This document shows, piece by piece, positions 1 to 8,479 of a DNA stretch of 64,000 nt. The stretch is from positions 5,022,001 through 5,086,000 of the forward strand of contig NZ_CP117449.1 in the NCBI RefSeq assembly GCF_030687835.1, read 5' to 3'. Origin of the DNA: Pseudomonas hefeiensis (GTDB lineage: Bacteria > Pseudomonadota > Gammaproteobacteria > Pseudomonadales > Pseudomonadaceae). Positions within the stretch are counted from its first letter, which is position 1; every line of letters starts with the position of its first letter. The position numbers and the translations under genes were made by a program. The notes beneath the pieces were generated by a model. It was not told where the DNA came from. It worked only from the letters and a program-made list of their open reading frames with translations, and did not search any database.

Positions 1-641
1 GCAATGGTCGCTCGGTGTACAGCTTCTGCATGTGCCCGGGCGGCACCGTGGTGGCGGCCACCTCCGAGCCGAACCGCGTCGTGACCAACGGCATGAGCCA
101 GTATTCACGCAACGAGCGCAACGCCAACTCCGGTATCGTGGTGGGCATTACCCCGGAAGTCGATTACCCCGGAGGCCCGCTGGCGGGCATCGAATTGCAG
201 GAGCGTCTGGAATCCCACGCTTTCGTGCTCGGTGGCAGCAACTACGAGGCCCCGGCGCAACTGGTGGGCGATTTCATCGCCGGCAAACCGTCCACAGCGC
301 TGGGCAGCGTCGAACCGTCCTACAAACCGGGGGTGTCTTTGGGCGACCTGGCCCTGGCCCTGCCCGACTTCGCCATCGAAGCCATCCGCGAAGCCCTGCC
401 GGCGTTCGAAAAGCAGATTCGCGGCTACTCGCTGCACGACGCCGTGCTGACCGGCATTGAAACCCGTACCTCGTCGCCGCTGCGCATCACCCGCGACGAA
501 ACGTTGCAAAGCCTGAACGTCAAGGGCTTGTTCCCGGCTGGCGAAGGCGCCGGCTACGCGGGCGGGATTCTGTCGGCGGGCGTGGACGGGATCCGGATTG
601 CCGAGGCGGTGGCACGGGATATCCTGGGTCTCAAGGCCTGA
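1..641 (+). CDS. FAD-dependent dehydrogenase, C-terminal part (COG2509-like)
   Basis: The reading frame is open from the left edge, so this is the C-terminal ~210 residues of a longer protein. It reads FCMCPGG near the start and ends with FPAGEGAGYAGGILSAGVDG, the C-terminal flavin-binding loop typical of uncharacterised FAD-dependent dehydrogenases related to the HI0933/COG2509 group. The in-frame GTG at 15 is not a credible start because the conserved region already runs through it. Substrate unknown. A REP element follows the stop codon. The family call rests on motif recognition only. Confidence 0.75.
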   Translation, partial: NGRSVYSFCMCPGGTVVAATSEPNRVVTNGMSQYSRNERNANSGIVVGITPEVDYPGGPLAGIELQERLESHAFVLGGSNYEAPAQLVGDFIAGKPSTALGSVEPSYKPGVSLGDLALALPDFAIEAIREALPAFEKQIRGYSLHDAVLTGIETRTSSPLRITRDETLQSLNVKGLFPAGEGAGYAGGILSAGVDGIRIAEAVARDILGLKA

Positions 642-654
642 CACATTATCCCAA

Positions 655-678
655 TGTGGGAGCAAGCTTGCTCCCACA
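655..678. repeat. REP-type palindrome
   Basis: A perfect-looking palindrome (tgtgggagc / gctcccaca around AAGCTT) lies between the two converging genes. It has the core of the Pseudomonas fluorescens REP family and may also act as a bidirectional transcript end. Confidence 0.8.
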
Positions 679-702
679 AAGGAACTCAGTGTTTTCAAGT
701 AT

Positions 703-1797
703 TCAGATATTGGCCCGGAGCACACTTTCCGGCAGCGCTTCACCTCGCTCGACACTCGCCGCCACGGCGTCCATCAATCCACTCAACTCATAGCCCTGGG
801 CCTTGAGCCACGCCGGATCGTAATAGGTCGTGGCATAGCGCTCTCCGCCGTCACACAAGATTGCCACGATCGAGCCCGTCTCCCCTGCTTCCACCATTTG
901 CCTGGCGGCGATTAGTGCACCGATCAGGTTGGTGCCGCTGGATCCGCCGACCCGTCGGCCCAATTGCTGGGCCAGGTAGTGCATGGCTGCCAGCGACAAG
1001 GCATCCGGCACTTTGACCATCGCATCGATCACCTTGGGCAAAAACGACGCCTCGACCCTTGGCCGGCCGATACCTTCGATCCGCGAACCGCAATCCAGGC
1101 GCAGGCTTGCATCGCCGCTGCGGTAGTAGTCGAAGAACACCGAACGCTCGGCGTCGGCACACAGCACACGGGTACAGTGCTGGCGGTAGCGTACGTAACG
1201 CCCCAGGGTCGCGGTGGTGCCGCCCGTGCCAGGGCTGGAAATCAGCCAGCTCGGCTCCGGATGCCGCTCGAAACGCATCTGCTGGAAGATCGATTCGGCA
1301 ATGTTGTTATTGGCGCGCCAGTCCGTGGCGCGCTCGGCGTAGGTGAACTGGTCGATGAAGTGGCCGTCATGCTCACGGGCCAAGCGCTCGGACTCGGCGT
1401 ATATCTGTGTAGGATCGTCCACCAGATGACTCTGGCCACCATAGAAGGCGATCTGTGCGATTTTTTCCCTGGAAGTGGTCGCCGGCATCACCGCAATAAA
1501 GGACAAGCCCAGCAACCTCGCGAAGTAAGCCTCGGAAATGGCCGTCGATCCGCTTGAAGCCTCGATCACCGGGGCACCAGGCTTGAGCCAGCCATTACAC
1601 AACGCGTAGAGAAACAGCGAGCGGGCGAGTCGATGCTTGAGGCTGCCGGTGGGGTGGCTGGACTCATCCTTGAAGTACAACTCGATACCCGGCAGCCCTG
1701 GCAGCGCCAATGGAATCAGATGGGTGTCGGCGCTGCGCTGGAAGTCAGCCTCAATGATACGGATCGCTTCACGCGCCCACTGGCGGTGGTCATTCAT
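703..1797 (-). CDS. PLP-dependent cysteine synthase/desulfhydrase family protein
   Basis: A 364-residue fold-type II PLP enzyme of the cysteine synthase superfamily. The Schiff-base lysine is expected in HPTGSLKHR (K54), an Asn-type substrate loop is seen in EASSGSTA, and the phosphate-binding glycine loop is [12 protein letters not shown]. Length and the GSLKHR context resemble the Cds1-type L-cysteine desulfhydrase branch rather than CysK/CysM, so breakdown of cysteine to pyruvate, ammonia and sulfide is possible. That is inference; a synthase or another beta-replacement reaction is not excluded. A GAGAAG sequence precedes the ATG. It converges on the upstream FAD gene across a REP. Confidence 0.75.
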   Translation of the reverse strand: MNDHRQWAREAIRIIEADFQRSADTHLIPLALPGLPGIELYFKDESSHPTGSLKHRLARSLFLYALCNGWLKPGAPVIEASSGSTAISEAYFARLLGLSFIAVMPATTSREKIAQIAFYGGQSHLVDDPTQIYAESERLAREHDGHFIDQFTYAERATDWRANNNIAESIFQQMRFERHPEPSWLISSPGTGGTTATLGRYVRYRQHCTRVLCADAERSVFFDYYRSGDASLRLDCGSRIEGIGRPRVEASFLPKVIDAMVKVPDALSLAAMHYLAQQLGRRVGGSSGTNLIGALIAARQMVEAGETGSIVAILCDGGERYATTYYDPAWLKAQGYELSGLMDAVAASVERGEALPESVLRANI

Positions 1798-2066
1798 GGT
1801 GTCTTCTCACTGGATCAATGCGACGCGGGGGTAACCTGACATTCAGGCAGGCACGACTTGTCTCGGAAAAACCAGTCGCAAGCTTAGGAAAAAACCGACA
1901 TCACGCACAGGTACAGCTAAGGTCCAATATGGCCTGTCACTGCCTGACCACGGGCTGCACGCGTTGTAACGACATATAACAAAAAAGAATATAACTTTTG
2001 TTTTAACAACTAACAGTACCGGTTAGGGTGAACCATCTTTTTTGATTAGATCCATGGAGAGCAACC

Positions 2067-3257
2067 GTGCCTCTACGCAATACTTTGACCCGTTTCCTTC
2101 AGTTGGAAGCTGCCAGCGGCCTGCTGTTGATCGCCGCTGCCGCCTTGGCCCTGATACTCAATAACTCACCGCTGTCCTGGCTTTATACAGACTTTCTGGA
2201 CACGCCCGTGGTGGCCCAGATCGGGGTGCTGAAAATCGCCAAACCGGCGTTGTTGTGGATCAACGACGGCCTGATGGCGATGTTCTTCCTGCTCATCGGC
2301 CTGGAAGTCAAACGTGAGGTTCTCGACGGGCAACTGTCGAAACCTTCGCAAATCGTCTTGCCGGGTGCGGCAGCGATCGGTGGCATGGTCGTCCCCGCCC
2401 TGATCTACTGGTTCCTCAACCGCGACAATCCGGCCGCCCTCGCAGGCTGGGCAATCCCAACAGCCACCGACATCGCGTTCGCCCTTGGCGTCCTGGCCCT
2501 GCTGGGCAAACGGGTACCTGTGTCGCTCAAGCTGTTTTTGATGACCCTGGCGATCATCGACGACCTGGGGGCCATTATCATCATTGCCATCTTCTACTCA
2601 GGCGCCCTGTCGACTTTGTCACTGGTACTGGCAGCCGCCTGCATCGCGGCGCTGGTGGCGATGAACCGCTCGGGAGTGGTCAAGCTCGGCCCCTATATGG
2701 TTGTCGGCCTGATTCTCTGGGTCTGCGTGCTCAAGAGCGGCGTCCATGCCACCCTGGCCGGTGTGACCCTGGCATTCTGCATTCCGCTGCGCACAAAAAA
2801 TGCCGAGACCTCGCCGCTGCTGACCCTGGAACATGCCCTGCACCCCTGGGTGGCCTACGGCATCCTGCCGCTCTTCGCCTTCGCCAACGCAGGCTTGTCC
2901 CTGAGCGGCGTCACCGTCGAGAGCTTCACCCATCACGTGCCGATGGGCATTGCCATCGGCCTGTTGCTGGGTAAGACCGTGGGTGTCTTCGGCCTGACCT
3001 GGCTGGCGGTCAAGATCGGTATCGCCAGCCTGCCCGCCGGCGCCAACTGGGGACAGATACTGGGCGTGGCAATCCTGTGCGGCATCGGTTTCACCATGAG
3101 CCTGTTCGTCGGCTCCCTGGCGTTCGCGCCCGGCACCAGCGAGTACGCCGGCATGGACCGAATGGGGATTCTCACCGGCTCGATCCTGGCGGCGTTGCTG
3201 GGTTATGCGGTGACAGCGGCGGCTAGTCGTAAGCAGACTGCATTTAAAGCCAACTAA
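2067..3257 (+). CDS. nhaA: Na+/H+ antiporter NhaA
   Basis: A 396-residue inner-membrane antiporter exporting Na+ in exchange for protons. The hallmark [11 protein letters not shown] segment carries the first conserved aspartate (D135) and the following helix has the paired aspartates IIDDLGA (D165, D166). Eleven to twelve hydrophobic segments fill the protein and the length matches the family. Translation probably begins at GTG 2067, behind GGAGA; the ATG 13 bases upstream is out of frame. The 270-bp leader is comparatively AT-rich (about 1975-2045) and probably holds the promoter. The gene stands alone, with the repeat block downstream. Confidence 0.95.
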   Translation: MPLRNTLTRFLQLEAASGLLLIAAAALALILNNSPLSWLYTDFLDTPVVAQIGVLKIAKPALLWINDGLMAMFFLLIGLEVKREVLDGQLSKPSQIVLPGAAAIGGMVVPALIYWFLNRDNPAALAGWAIPTATDIAFALGVLALLGKRVPVSLKLFLMTLAIIDDLGAIIIIAIFYSGALSTLSLVLAAACIAALVAMNRSGVVKLGPYMVVGLILWVCVLKSGVHATLAGVTLAFCIPLRTKNAETSPLLTLEHALHPWVAYGILPLFAFANAGLSLSGVTVESFTHHVPMGIAIGLLLGKTVGVFGLTWLAVKIGIASLPAGANWGQILGVAILCGIGFTMSLFVGSLAFAPGTSEYAGMDRMGILTGSILAALLGYAVTAAASRKQTAFKAN

Positions 3258-3296
3258 AATCACCTGATTGTGGTGATGTTTGTTGTGTGTTTATTG

Positions 3297-3602
3297 GTGT
3301 GTATATCCGTTTTTTCGGTGACGGCCACTGGCGGTTCCGCCCTTACAGCGGGTCACTTTTGGAGGAGCGCCAAAAGTAACCAAAAACGCTTTGCCCCACC
3401 ACTCGGCACCTCGCCTAGGCTCGGTGTGCCCGAACGAAGGCATTGCTCCGTGGGCCCGCCGCGAAGGGCCATCCATGGCCCAGCGCGGCTATCCCGGCAT
3501 CCATGCCGGGATGCCCACTGCGCAACGCCTGCGTTCGGCCAGCGTGGTTAACGGGGCGTCCAAGATCAACATCCTCCGCGAGGCGGCCTTATAGCCGACC
3601 TG
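3297..3602 (+). repeat. ~305-bp intergenic repeat, left arm of an inverted pair
   Basis: The stretch matches the reverse complement of 3930-4247 closely over its whole length by eye, including GGCCATCCATGGCCCAGCGC and GGTTAACGGGGCGTCCAAGA. Both copies contain the short hairpin arms CTTTTG...CAAAAG with different loops. Fragments are translatable in several frames, but no start/RBS or codon pattern argues for a gene. It resembles the long intergenic repeat families described in P. fluorescens genomes; the exact family is not known to me. Confidence 0.8.
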
Positions 3603-3627
3603 TTTTTTTTGATGATCGCGTTTTTCC

Positions 3628-3768
3628 TGTGGGAGCGAGCCTGCTCGCGAAGAGGTCGACACATGCAACATCTTCGTCAACTGTGTAGCCGCCTTCTCAG
3701 CCTTGCGATAGTTCAGTTACATAGCGATTGAATTGGATGCCGTCATCGCGAGCAGGCTCGCTCCCACA
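3628..3768. repeat. REPIN (two inverted REPs)
   Basis: One REP begins tgtgggagcgagcctgctc at 3628 and its inverted partner ends gctcccaca at about 3768. The pair lies inside the larger inverted repeat. Confidence 0.75.
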
Positions 3769-3813
3769 TTCGATCTTTCAGTGAGCACAAATTTATATCC
3801 AACACAGAACCAC

Positions 3814-3903
3814 TGAGGGAGCGGGCTTGTTCGCGAAAAGGCCAACACACCCAACATCTTCATCGACTGTGATACCGCTTGCGTGAGCAAGCCCGCTCCC
3901 ACA
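3814..3903. repeat. REPIN (two inverted REPs)
   Basis: Inverted REP cores gagggagcgggcttgttcgc and gagcaagcccgctcccaca are ~45 bp apart. It is the second REPIN between the long repeat arms. Confidence 0.75.
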
Positions 3904-3929
3904 GGAGAAACGCGGTCCCACCAAGAATC

Positions 3930-4247
3930 AGGCCGGCTATAAGGCCGCCTCGCGGTGGACGTTGATCTTGGACGCCCCGTTAACCACGCTGGCTGAACGA
4001 AGGTATTGCGCAGTGGGCAACCCGGCATGGATGCCGAGTTAGCCGCGCTGGGCCATGGATGGCCCTTCGCGGCGGCCCACGGAGCAATGCCTTCGTTCAG
4101 GCATGCCGAGCCTAAGCGAGGCACCGAGTGGTGGGGCAGAAGCGTTTTGCTTACTTTTGACTGGGCCGGCTTCCGGGCTGTTCAAAAGTGAGCCGCTGTA
4201 AGAGCGGAACCATAAGCGGCCGTCACCGAAGAAACGGATATACACCC
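3930..4247 (-). repeat. ~318-bp intergenic repeat, right arm of an inverted pair
   Basis: An inverted copy of 3297-3602. It is about 12 bp longer because the loop of the CTTTTG/CAAAAG hairpin (about 4155-4190) differs in length. The outer end carries a run of ten C residues (4245-4254). No gene is supported anywhere from 3258 to 4324. Confidence 0.8.
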
Positions 4248-4265
4248 CCCCCCCGAAACGAAGCC

Positions 4266-4309
4266 ATAAAAAAATCGCGCCTCCCGTTCAGGAAAAAGCG
4301 CGATTTTCT
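4266..4309 (-). terminator. Rho-independent terminator of the SlyB-type gene
   Basis: A stem of AAAATCGCG / CGCGATTTT around a short loop, followed on the minus strand by a T run (AAAAAAA on the plus strand), 16 bp past the stop codon. Confidence 0.8.
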
Positions 4310-4324
4310 CTTAGCGATTCCAGC

Positions 4325-4789
4325 TTAGTGCGATACGCGGCTCGTACCATCCACAGTGGAAATACGAACCCGCTCACCCACACGGAACACTTCGTTTTCC
4401 TGAACCTGTTGCACATAGGCGCGCATGCTGCCGTCGTCTTCGCGAACGGTGATTTCCACACCCTGGGTACGGGTCAGGCCTTCTTCGGTCGCGGAGCCGA
4501 TCAGGCCGCCGGCAACGGCGCCGATCACGGCGGCAACGATGCTGCCACGGCCACCACCGATGGCGCTGCCACCCACACCACCCACCACTGCACCGGCCGC
4601 GCCGCCGATCGGGGTCTTGGTGCCTTCGATCTTGACCGGACGCAAGGCTTCAATGGTCCCCATGCGAATCGTCTGCACGCGACGCGCTTCGTCACGGGAG
4701 TAGGAGTCACCGGTCAGGCTCGACTGACAGCCTGTGAGCAACATCGCCATCGTGGAAAAGGAAGCAACCAGCAAAACAGACTTACGCAT
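4325..4789 (-). CDS. SlyB/PcpY-type outer-membrane lipoprotein, glycine-zipper domain
   Basis: A 154-residue protein starting at MRKSVLLVAS. It has a lipoprotein signal peptide with lipobox LLTGC (C21), then a glycine-zipper region (about 60-105, GAAGAVVGGVGGSAIGGG) and a C-terminal SH3-like tail. This is the SlyB/PcpY family of small outer-membrane lipoproteins that help envelope integrity. Longer upstream starts exist, but only this Met gives a signal peptide. A terminator follows directly. Confidence 0.85.
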   Translation of the reverse strand: MRKSVLLVASFSTMAMLLTGCQSSLTGDSYSRDEARRVQTIRMGTIEALRPVKIEGTKTPIGGAAGAVVGGVGGSAIGGGRGSIVAAVIGAVAGGLIGSATEEGLTRTQGVEITVREDDGSMRAYVQQVQENEVFRVGERVRISTVDGTSRVSH

Positions 4790-4961
4790 AGCATCAAACT
4801 CCAAAAGACAGGTATTCATTAAACTCCGCAGCTTGACGCCTGTCACGGCCTCGCCGGGATAAAATTGTTTTCATTCAGGTGGGATACAGGCTCGCCCGAA
4901 AAATTCACCCAAACAGTAGCGCCAATTTCCGATATCCGCGTCACTGACCTGAGGATTTCTC

Positions 4962-5246
4962 ATGGATTACTTCATCATAGCCGCTACCACCGTAGCCGGT
5001 TTGTACTTTCATTGGTGGCTGTACGTGCGGATCAAACGCTGGATGGACCGCGATCTGGCGCTGTCATTGGCGGGGCAGGATGAGCTGAAAAAAACTTACA
5101 TGCTGCAACAATTGGCCGACGCCCAGAAGCATGGGGTCAAGCGGCGCGACCTGCCGCAATGGCTTCAGGCCGCTGCGGCAGGTTATCCCCAGGCTAAGGC
5201 GCCAGACGCTCGCGGACCCAGTTCGCCTCTTGCAGGCGGTAGTTGA
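4962..5246 (+). CDS. Small hypothetical membrane-anchored protein
   Basis: A 94-residue protein with one N-terminal membrane segment (about 3-22) followed by a basic, soluble tail containing a predicted helix ([16 protein letters not shown]). TGAGGA lies eight bases before the ATG. The last 53 bp overlap the 3' end of pdxH on the opposite strand, so the C-terminus (rich in A, P, G) is constrained by pdxH. No known domain recognised; the helix-plus-tail architecture is all that can be said. Confidence 0.6.
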   Translation: MDYFIIAATTVAGLYFHWWLYVRIKRWMDRDLALSLAGQDELKKTYMLQQLADAQKHGVKRRDLPQWLQAAAAGYPQAKAPDARGPSSPLAGGS

Positions 5247-5841
5247 GGCGATCATGCAGACGGCTCGCCCGCCCCTGCCAGAATTCGATACGCTCGGGCA
5301 GCAGACGATAGCCTCCCCAATGCTCCGGGCAGTGAGGCTGGCTGTCACTGAAGCGTTGTTCGGTGGCCTTGAGCAAGTCTTCCAGCTCACCTCGACCCGC
5401 AATCACCCGGCTTTGAGGTGAAGCCCAGGCCCCGAGGCGACTGCCCAATGGCCGTACCTGGTAATAGGCGTCCGACTCTTGCGCCGTGACCTTCTGCACC
5501 TTGCCCTCGATACGCACCTGACGCTCCAGCGTCGGCCAGAAAAATGTCATGGCCGCGAACGGGTTCGCGGCCAGTTGCTGCCCCTTGGCGCTGTCGTAGT
5601 TGGTGAAGAACGTGAAGCCTTGGGCATCAAGTCCCTTGAGCAGCAGGATCCGGCAGTGCGGGCGCCCCTGGGCATCCACGGTCGCCAAAGTCATGGCATT
5701 GGCCTCCACCGGCGCCTGTTCGGTTTTCACCGCGTCGGCGAACCACTGGTGAAACAGCGTGAACGGCTCGGCCGGGGCCTGCGCCTCGGTCAGGCCATCG
5801 CGGGTGTAGTCGCGACGCATATCAGCCAGCGTCTGGGTCAT
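5194..5841 (-). CDS. pdxH: Pyridoxamine 5'-phosphate oxidase PdxH
   Basis: A 215-residue FMN enzyme oxidising pyridoxine/pyridoxamine 5'-phosphate to PLP, the last step of vitamin B6 synthesis and salvage. Seen: [35 protein letters not shown] and a C-terminus with [13 protein letters not shown] and WVRERLAP that close the FMN/PLP pocket. Length is normal. It follows the OmpA-family gene by 25 bp on the same strand and is likely co-transcribed with it. Confidence 0.96.
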   Translation of the reverse strand: MTQTLADMRRDYTRDGLTEAQAPAEPFTLFHQWFADAVKTEQAPVEANAMTLATVDAQGRPHCRILLLKGLDAQGFTFFTNYDSAKGQQLAANPFAAMTFFWPTLERQVRIEGKVQKVTAQESDAYYQVRPLGSRLGAWASPQSRVIAGRGELEDLLKATEQRFSDSQPHCPEHWGGYRLLPERIEFWQGRASRLHDRLNYRLQEANWVRERLAP

Positions 5842-5865
5842 GGCGCGTTCCTTGTAGTTAGCCCA

Positions 5866-6975
5866 TCACTGCTTGGATGCATCGGCGGCCGCGACTTTCT
5901 TGGCATCGGTAGCGGCTTTAGTCGGTTGCGGTTTCTTCGCCGCCGTCGCTTTCTTGGCCGGGGCTTTTTTGGCAGGAGCCTTGGCCGCGGCCTTTTTGAC
6001 CGGCGCTTTTTGGGTGGCAACAGCCTTGGCTTTTTTAGCCGCTGGCGCGGGCGCCAAAGCCGCGGGCTTCACGTCCTGGGCCGCCACTAACCTCACTGGC
6101 GCCGGGGCTGGCATGTTGTACTTGCTCAGCAGTGCCACCATGGTGTTTTGCGGCGTGACCATCAGCTCGACACGACGATTCAAAGCGCGACCTTCAACGC
6201 TGTCATTGGCGGCACGGGGTGCAACCGAACCCATGCCACGCAGCATCAGGCGATCACGCTGCAGGCCGCTGAGACGGAAGATCGCCGCCACGGATTGGGC
6301 GCGTTCCTGGCTGAGCTTCAGGTTGACCGGCGCGGCGCCCGACGTGTCGGCGTGACCGAGGATCAGCACGGCGCTTTTCGGGTCAGCTTCAAGAATTTTC
6401 GCCACGCGGGTGAACGGGCCGAGGCTCACCGGCAGCAGCATGGCCGGACGGTCGGGGTTGAAGGAGCCGTCCACTGGCGCGGTGACCACCAGCACGTCGT
6501 CGCGGCGTTCAAGCTCGAGCTTGCTGTCCTTGATGGCCGTGCGCAATTTCGGCTCGTAGTCGTCGAGCCAGGCCTGGGTGACTTTCGGATCCGGCATCGG
6601 TACCGTCTTGGCGGTTTCCTGATGTTTGCCGCCGAATGGCCACCACCATTTGCCGTTGCTTTCAGCTTCAGCCTGGGCCACGGTAGCCGGCGTCTTGACG
6701 ACAGGTTTGGATTCGACTTTTTTGGCGACGCCGTCGGCAGCGGCGTCATCGGAAGAGAACGGCCACCACCAGTGAGTGGCACCCTCGGCCTTGGCTTGTG
6801 GCGCGACGGCAGCCGGTTTCAAGGGCGCCGCTGGCATCGGCTCTTTGGCCGCGACCTTGTCGGAGGCGCCGAACGGCCACCAGCCAGTGCCGCCCTCGGC
6901 ATCATTTTGTGGGGTTTGTGCGCAACCGGTGATAGCGAAGCACAGCGCCAGAGCGAAAGATTTATTCAATGACAT
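5866..6975 (-). CDS. OmpA-family lipoprotein with three WWPF motifs and Lys/Ala-rich tail
   Basis: A 369-residue protein starting at MSLNKSFALAL. The signal peptide ends in a lipobox-like ITGC (C18). Residues ~28-140 hold three spaced copies of a Trp-rich motif: TGWWPFGAS, HWWWPFSSD and KWWWPFGGK. Then comes an OmpA-type peptidoglycan-binding domain (LILGHADTSG, LSQERAQSVAAIF, NRRVELMV) and a ~60-residue C-terminus of AK/KKAPAKK repeats, which looks nucleic-acid- or polyanion-binding. The longer upstream frame lacks an export signal and is not used. pdxH follows in the same direction. The WWPF region has no function I know. Confidence 0.85.
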   Translation of the reverse strand: MSLNKSFALALCFAITGCAQTPQNDAEGGTGWWPFGASDKVAAKEPMPAAPLKPAAVAPQAKAEGATHWWWPFSSDDAAADGVAKKVESKPVVKTPATVAQAEAESNGKWWWPFGGKHQETAKTVPMPDPKVTQAWLDDYEPKLRTAIKDSKLELERRDDVLVVTAPVDGSFNPDRPAMLLPVSLGPFTRVAKILEADPKSAVLILGHADTSGAAPVNLKLSQERAQSVAAIFRLSGLQRDRLMLRGMGSVAPRAANDSVEGRALNRRVELMVTPQNTMVALLSKYNMPAPAPVRLVAAQDVKPAALAPAPAAKKAKAVATQKAPVKKAAAKAPAKKAPAKKATAAKKPQPTKAATDAKKVAAADASKQ

Positions 6976-7093
6976 TGGATATCCACAAAATGATGTAAAA
7001 GAAAAAACAAAGGCCATGTTCGGGCCGCATAAACAGACGATTGGAAACTGAAAGGAACACGAGGTTCCTGTGCCCGCCGTCTTTGCTAACGTT

Positions 7094-8239
7094 TTATAGA
7101 CAAGTGGCAAGTACCCGCGCAAGGTTCTGTGCTCGCGGATCCATCAAAACGTATGGCCCGAGGGTGTTTGTCACAAAGCCAAAAGCCACATCGTGCTCCG
7201 GGTCGGCAAAACCCATGGAGCCCCCCGCCCCGGGATGGCCGAATGCCCGAGGGCCGAGGCCGTAGGTCGCGTTCGGCACATCCGGCTGGTCGAGCATGCA
7301 ACCCAGGCCAAAACGGGTCTGGGTCAACAATATCTTATCCTCGCCGAAGCTGTGCTGGCGGGTCAGTTCGTCGAGCATTTCGCCTTCCAGCAGGCTACCG
7401 TCCAGCAGGCCGGCATAGAACCCGGCAAGGCTGCGGGCGTTTCCATGGCCGTTGGCCGCCGGTTGCTCCATGCGCCGCCACTCTGGCTTGTTGGTGCTGG
7501 TCATGATCGAGGGCGGGTTAGTGAAGGCCCGGGTAGTCATGGCCGTGGGTTCGCGCATCGTCACTTGTAAAAGACGCTGGGCCGCAGCATCACCAACCTT
7601 GCCTTTGCCGCGAGCGATGTGGGCCACGCGATGAAACTCTTCATCAGCCAGGCCGACGTGCAAATCCAGGCCCAACGGTTTGGCAATACGGGCCACGATG
7701 GATGCCCCCGGCCCACGACCGTCAGCCCTGCGCAGCAGTTCGCCGACCAGCCAGCCGTAAGTGATCGCCGCGTAACCGTGACCGTCGCCCGGCGTCCACC
7801 AGGGCGTTTCAGCGGCCAGCGCATCGACCATGGTTTGCCAGTTGTAAAGTGCTTCGGGCGCCAGCAATTCACGTAACGCCGGCAACCCGGCCTGATGGCA
7901 AAGCAACTGGCGTAACGTGACGGATTGCTTGCCGGCTGCCGCGAACTCAGGCCAGTAGCGCGCGACAGGGGCGTCCAGTTGCAGCTTGCCTTCGGCCACC
8001 AGTTGCAGGGCGGTGACGGCGGTGAACGTCTTGGTGCAGGAAAACAGATTGGCGATGGTATCGCTGTGCCAGGCTTCACTGCCATCCTTGTCGGCCGTGC
8101 CGGCCCACAGATCGATGACCGTGCGGCCGCCGACCTGAATGCACAACGCCGCGCCGCGCTCCTGAGGATCGTCGAACAGCGCCGCGAAGGCTTCACGCAC
8201 CGCCTCGAATTGAAGCTCATAATGGCCTTGAATCTGCAC
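7094..8239 (-). CDS. Family VIII serine esterase / beta-lactamase-fold hydrolase
   Basis: A 381-residue penicillin-binding-protein-fold hydrolase. The SxxK nucleophile motif is SCTK within NLFSCTKTFTAV, and the second-motif tyrosine is in GYAAITYGWLVGELLRR. The C-terminal GHPGAGGSMGFADPEH takes the place of the KTG box, as in EstB-type esterases. Such proteins act on short acyl esters and are usually weak on beta-lactams. I chose the GTG at 8239 because AAGGGAG sits six bases upstream; an ATG eight codons earlier has no ribosome site. No signal peptide. Confidence 0.85.
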   Translation of the reverse strand: MQIQGHYELQFEAVREAFAALFDDPQERGAALCIQVGGRTVIDLWAGTADKDGSEAWHSDTIANLFSCTKTFTAVTALQLVAEGKLQLDAPVARYWPEFAAAGKQSVTLRQLLCHQAGLPALRELLAPEALYNWQTMVDALAAETPWWTPGDGHGYAAITYGWLVGELLRRADGRGPGASIVARIAKPLGLDLHVGLADEEFHRVAHIARGKGKVGDAAAQRLLQVTMREPTAMTTRAFTNPPSIMTSTNKPEWRRMEQPAANGHGNARSLAGFYAGLLDGSLLEGEMLDELTRQHSFGEDKILLTQTRFGLGCMLDQPDVPNATYGLGPRAFGHPGAGGSMGFADPEHDVAFGFVTNTLGPYVLMDPRAQNLARVLATCL

Positions 8240-8359
8240 CCGCAACTCCCTTGAAACAAACACTTTTTTGAAGTGACCTGCATTGTTTCAGCCATTGAGG
8301 TTTTTGGGAACCGCCGCAAGACGGCTGGCTAAACACGACCCTCTGTGGCAAGAGGAACC

Positions 8360-8446
8360 TGTGGGAGCCAGGCTTGCCCGCGATGAGGCCTGTGCGGTCT
8401 TTCTGAAACCGAGGTGCCTTCATCGCGGGCAAGCCTTGCTCCCACA
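8360..8446. repeat. REPIN
   Basis: Inverted REPs (tgtgggagccaggcttgccc and gggcaagccttgctcccaca) ~35 bp apart between the esterase start and the dinG stop. Confidence 0.8.
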
Positions 8447-8479
8447 ACTATATTGCGTGGCTACAAAGTCACAGCAGCC

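Noticed and set aside
3391..4124. Several 65-135-codon frames in the repeat block
   Set aside because: They arise from the inverted intergenic repeat, share no RBS, and mirror one another in the two arms.
4245..4254. Ten-C run as a phase-variation tract
   Set aside because: It lies outside any gene or promoter I can support; kept only as a hint of homopolymer uncertainty.
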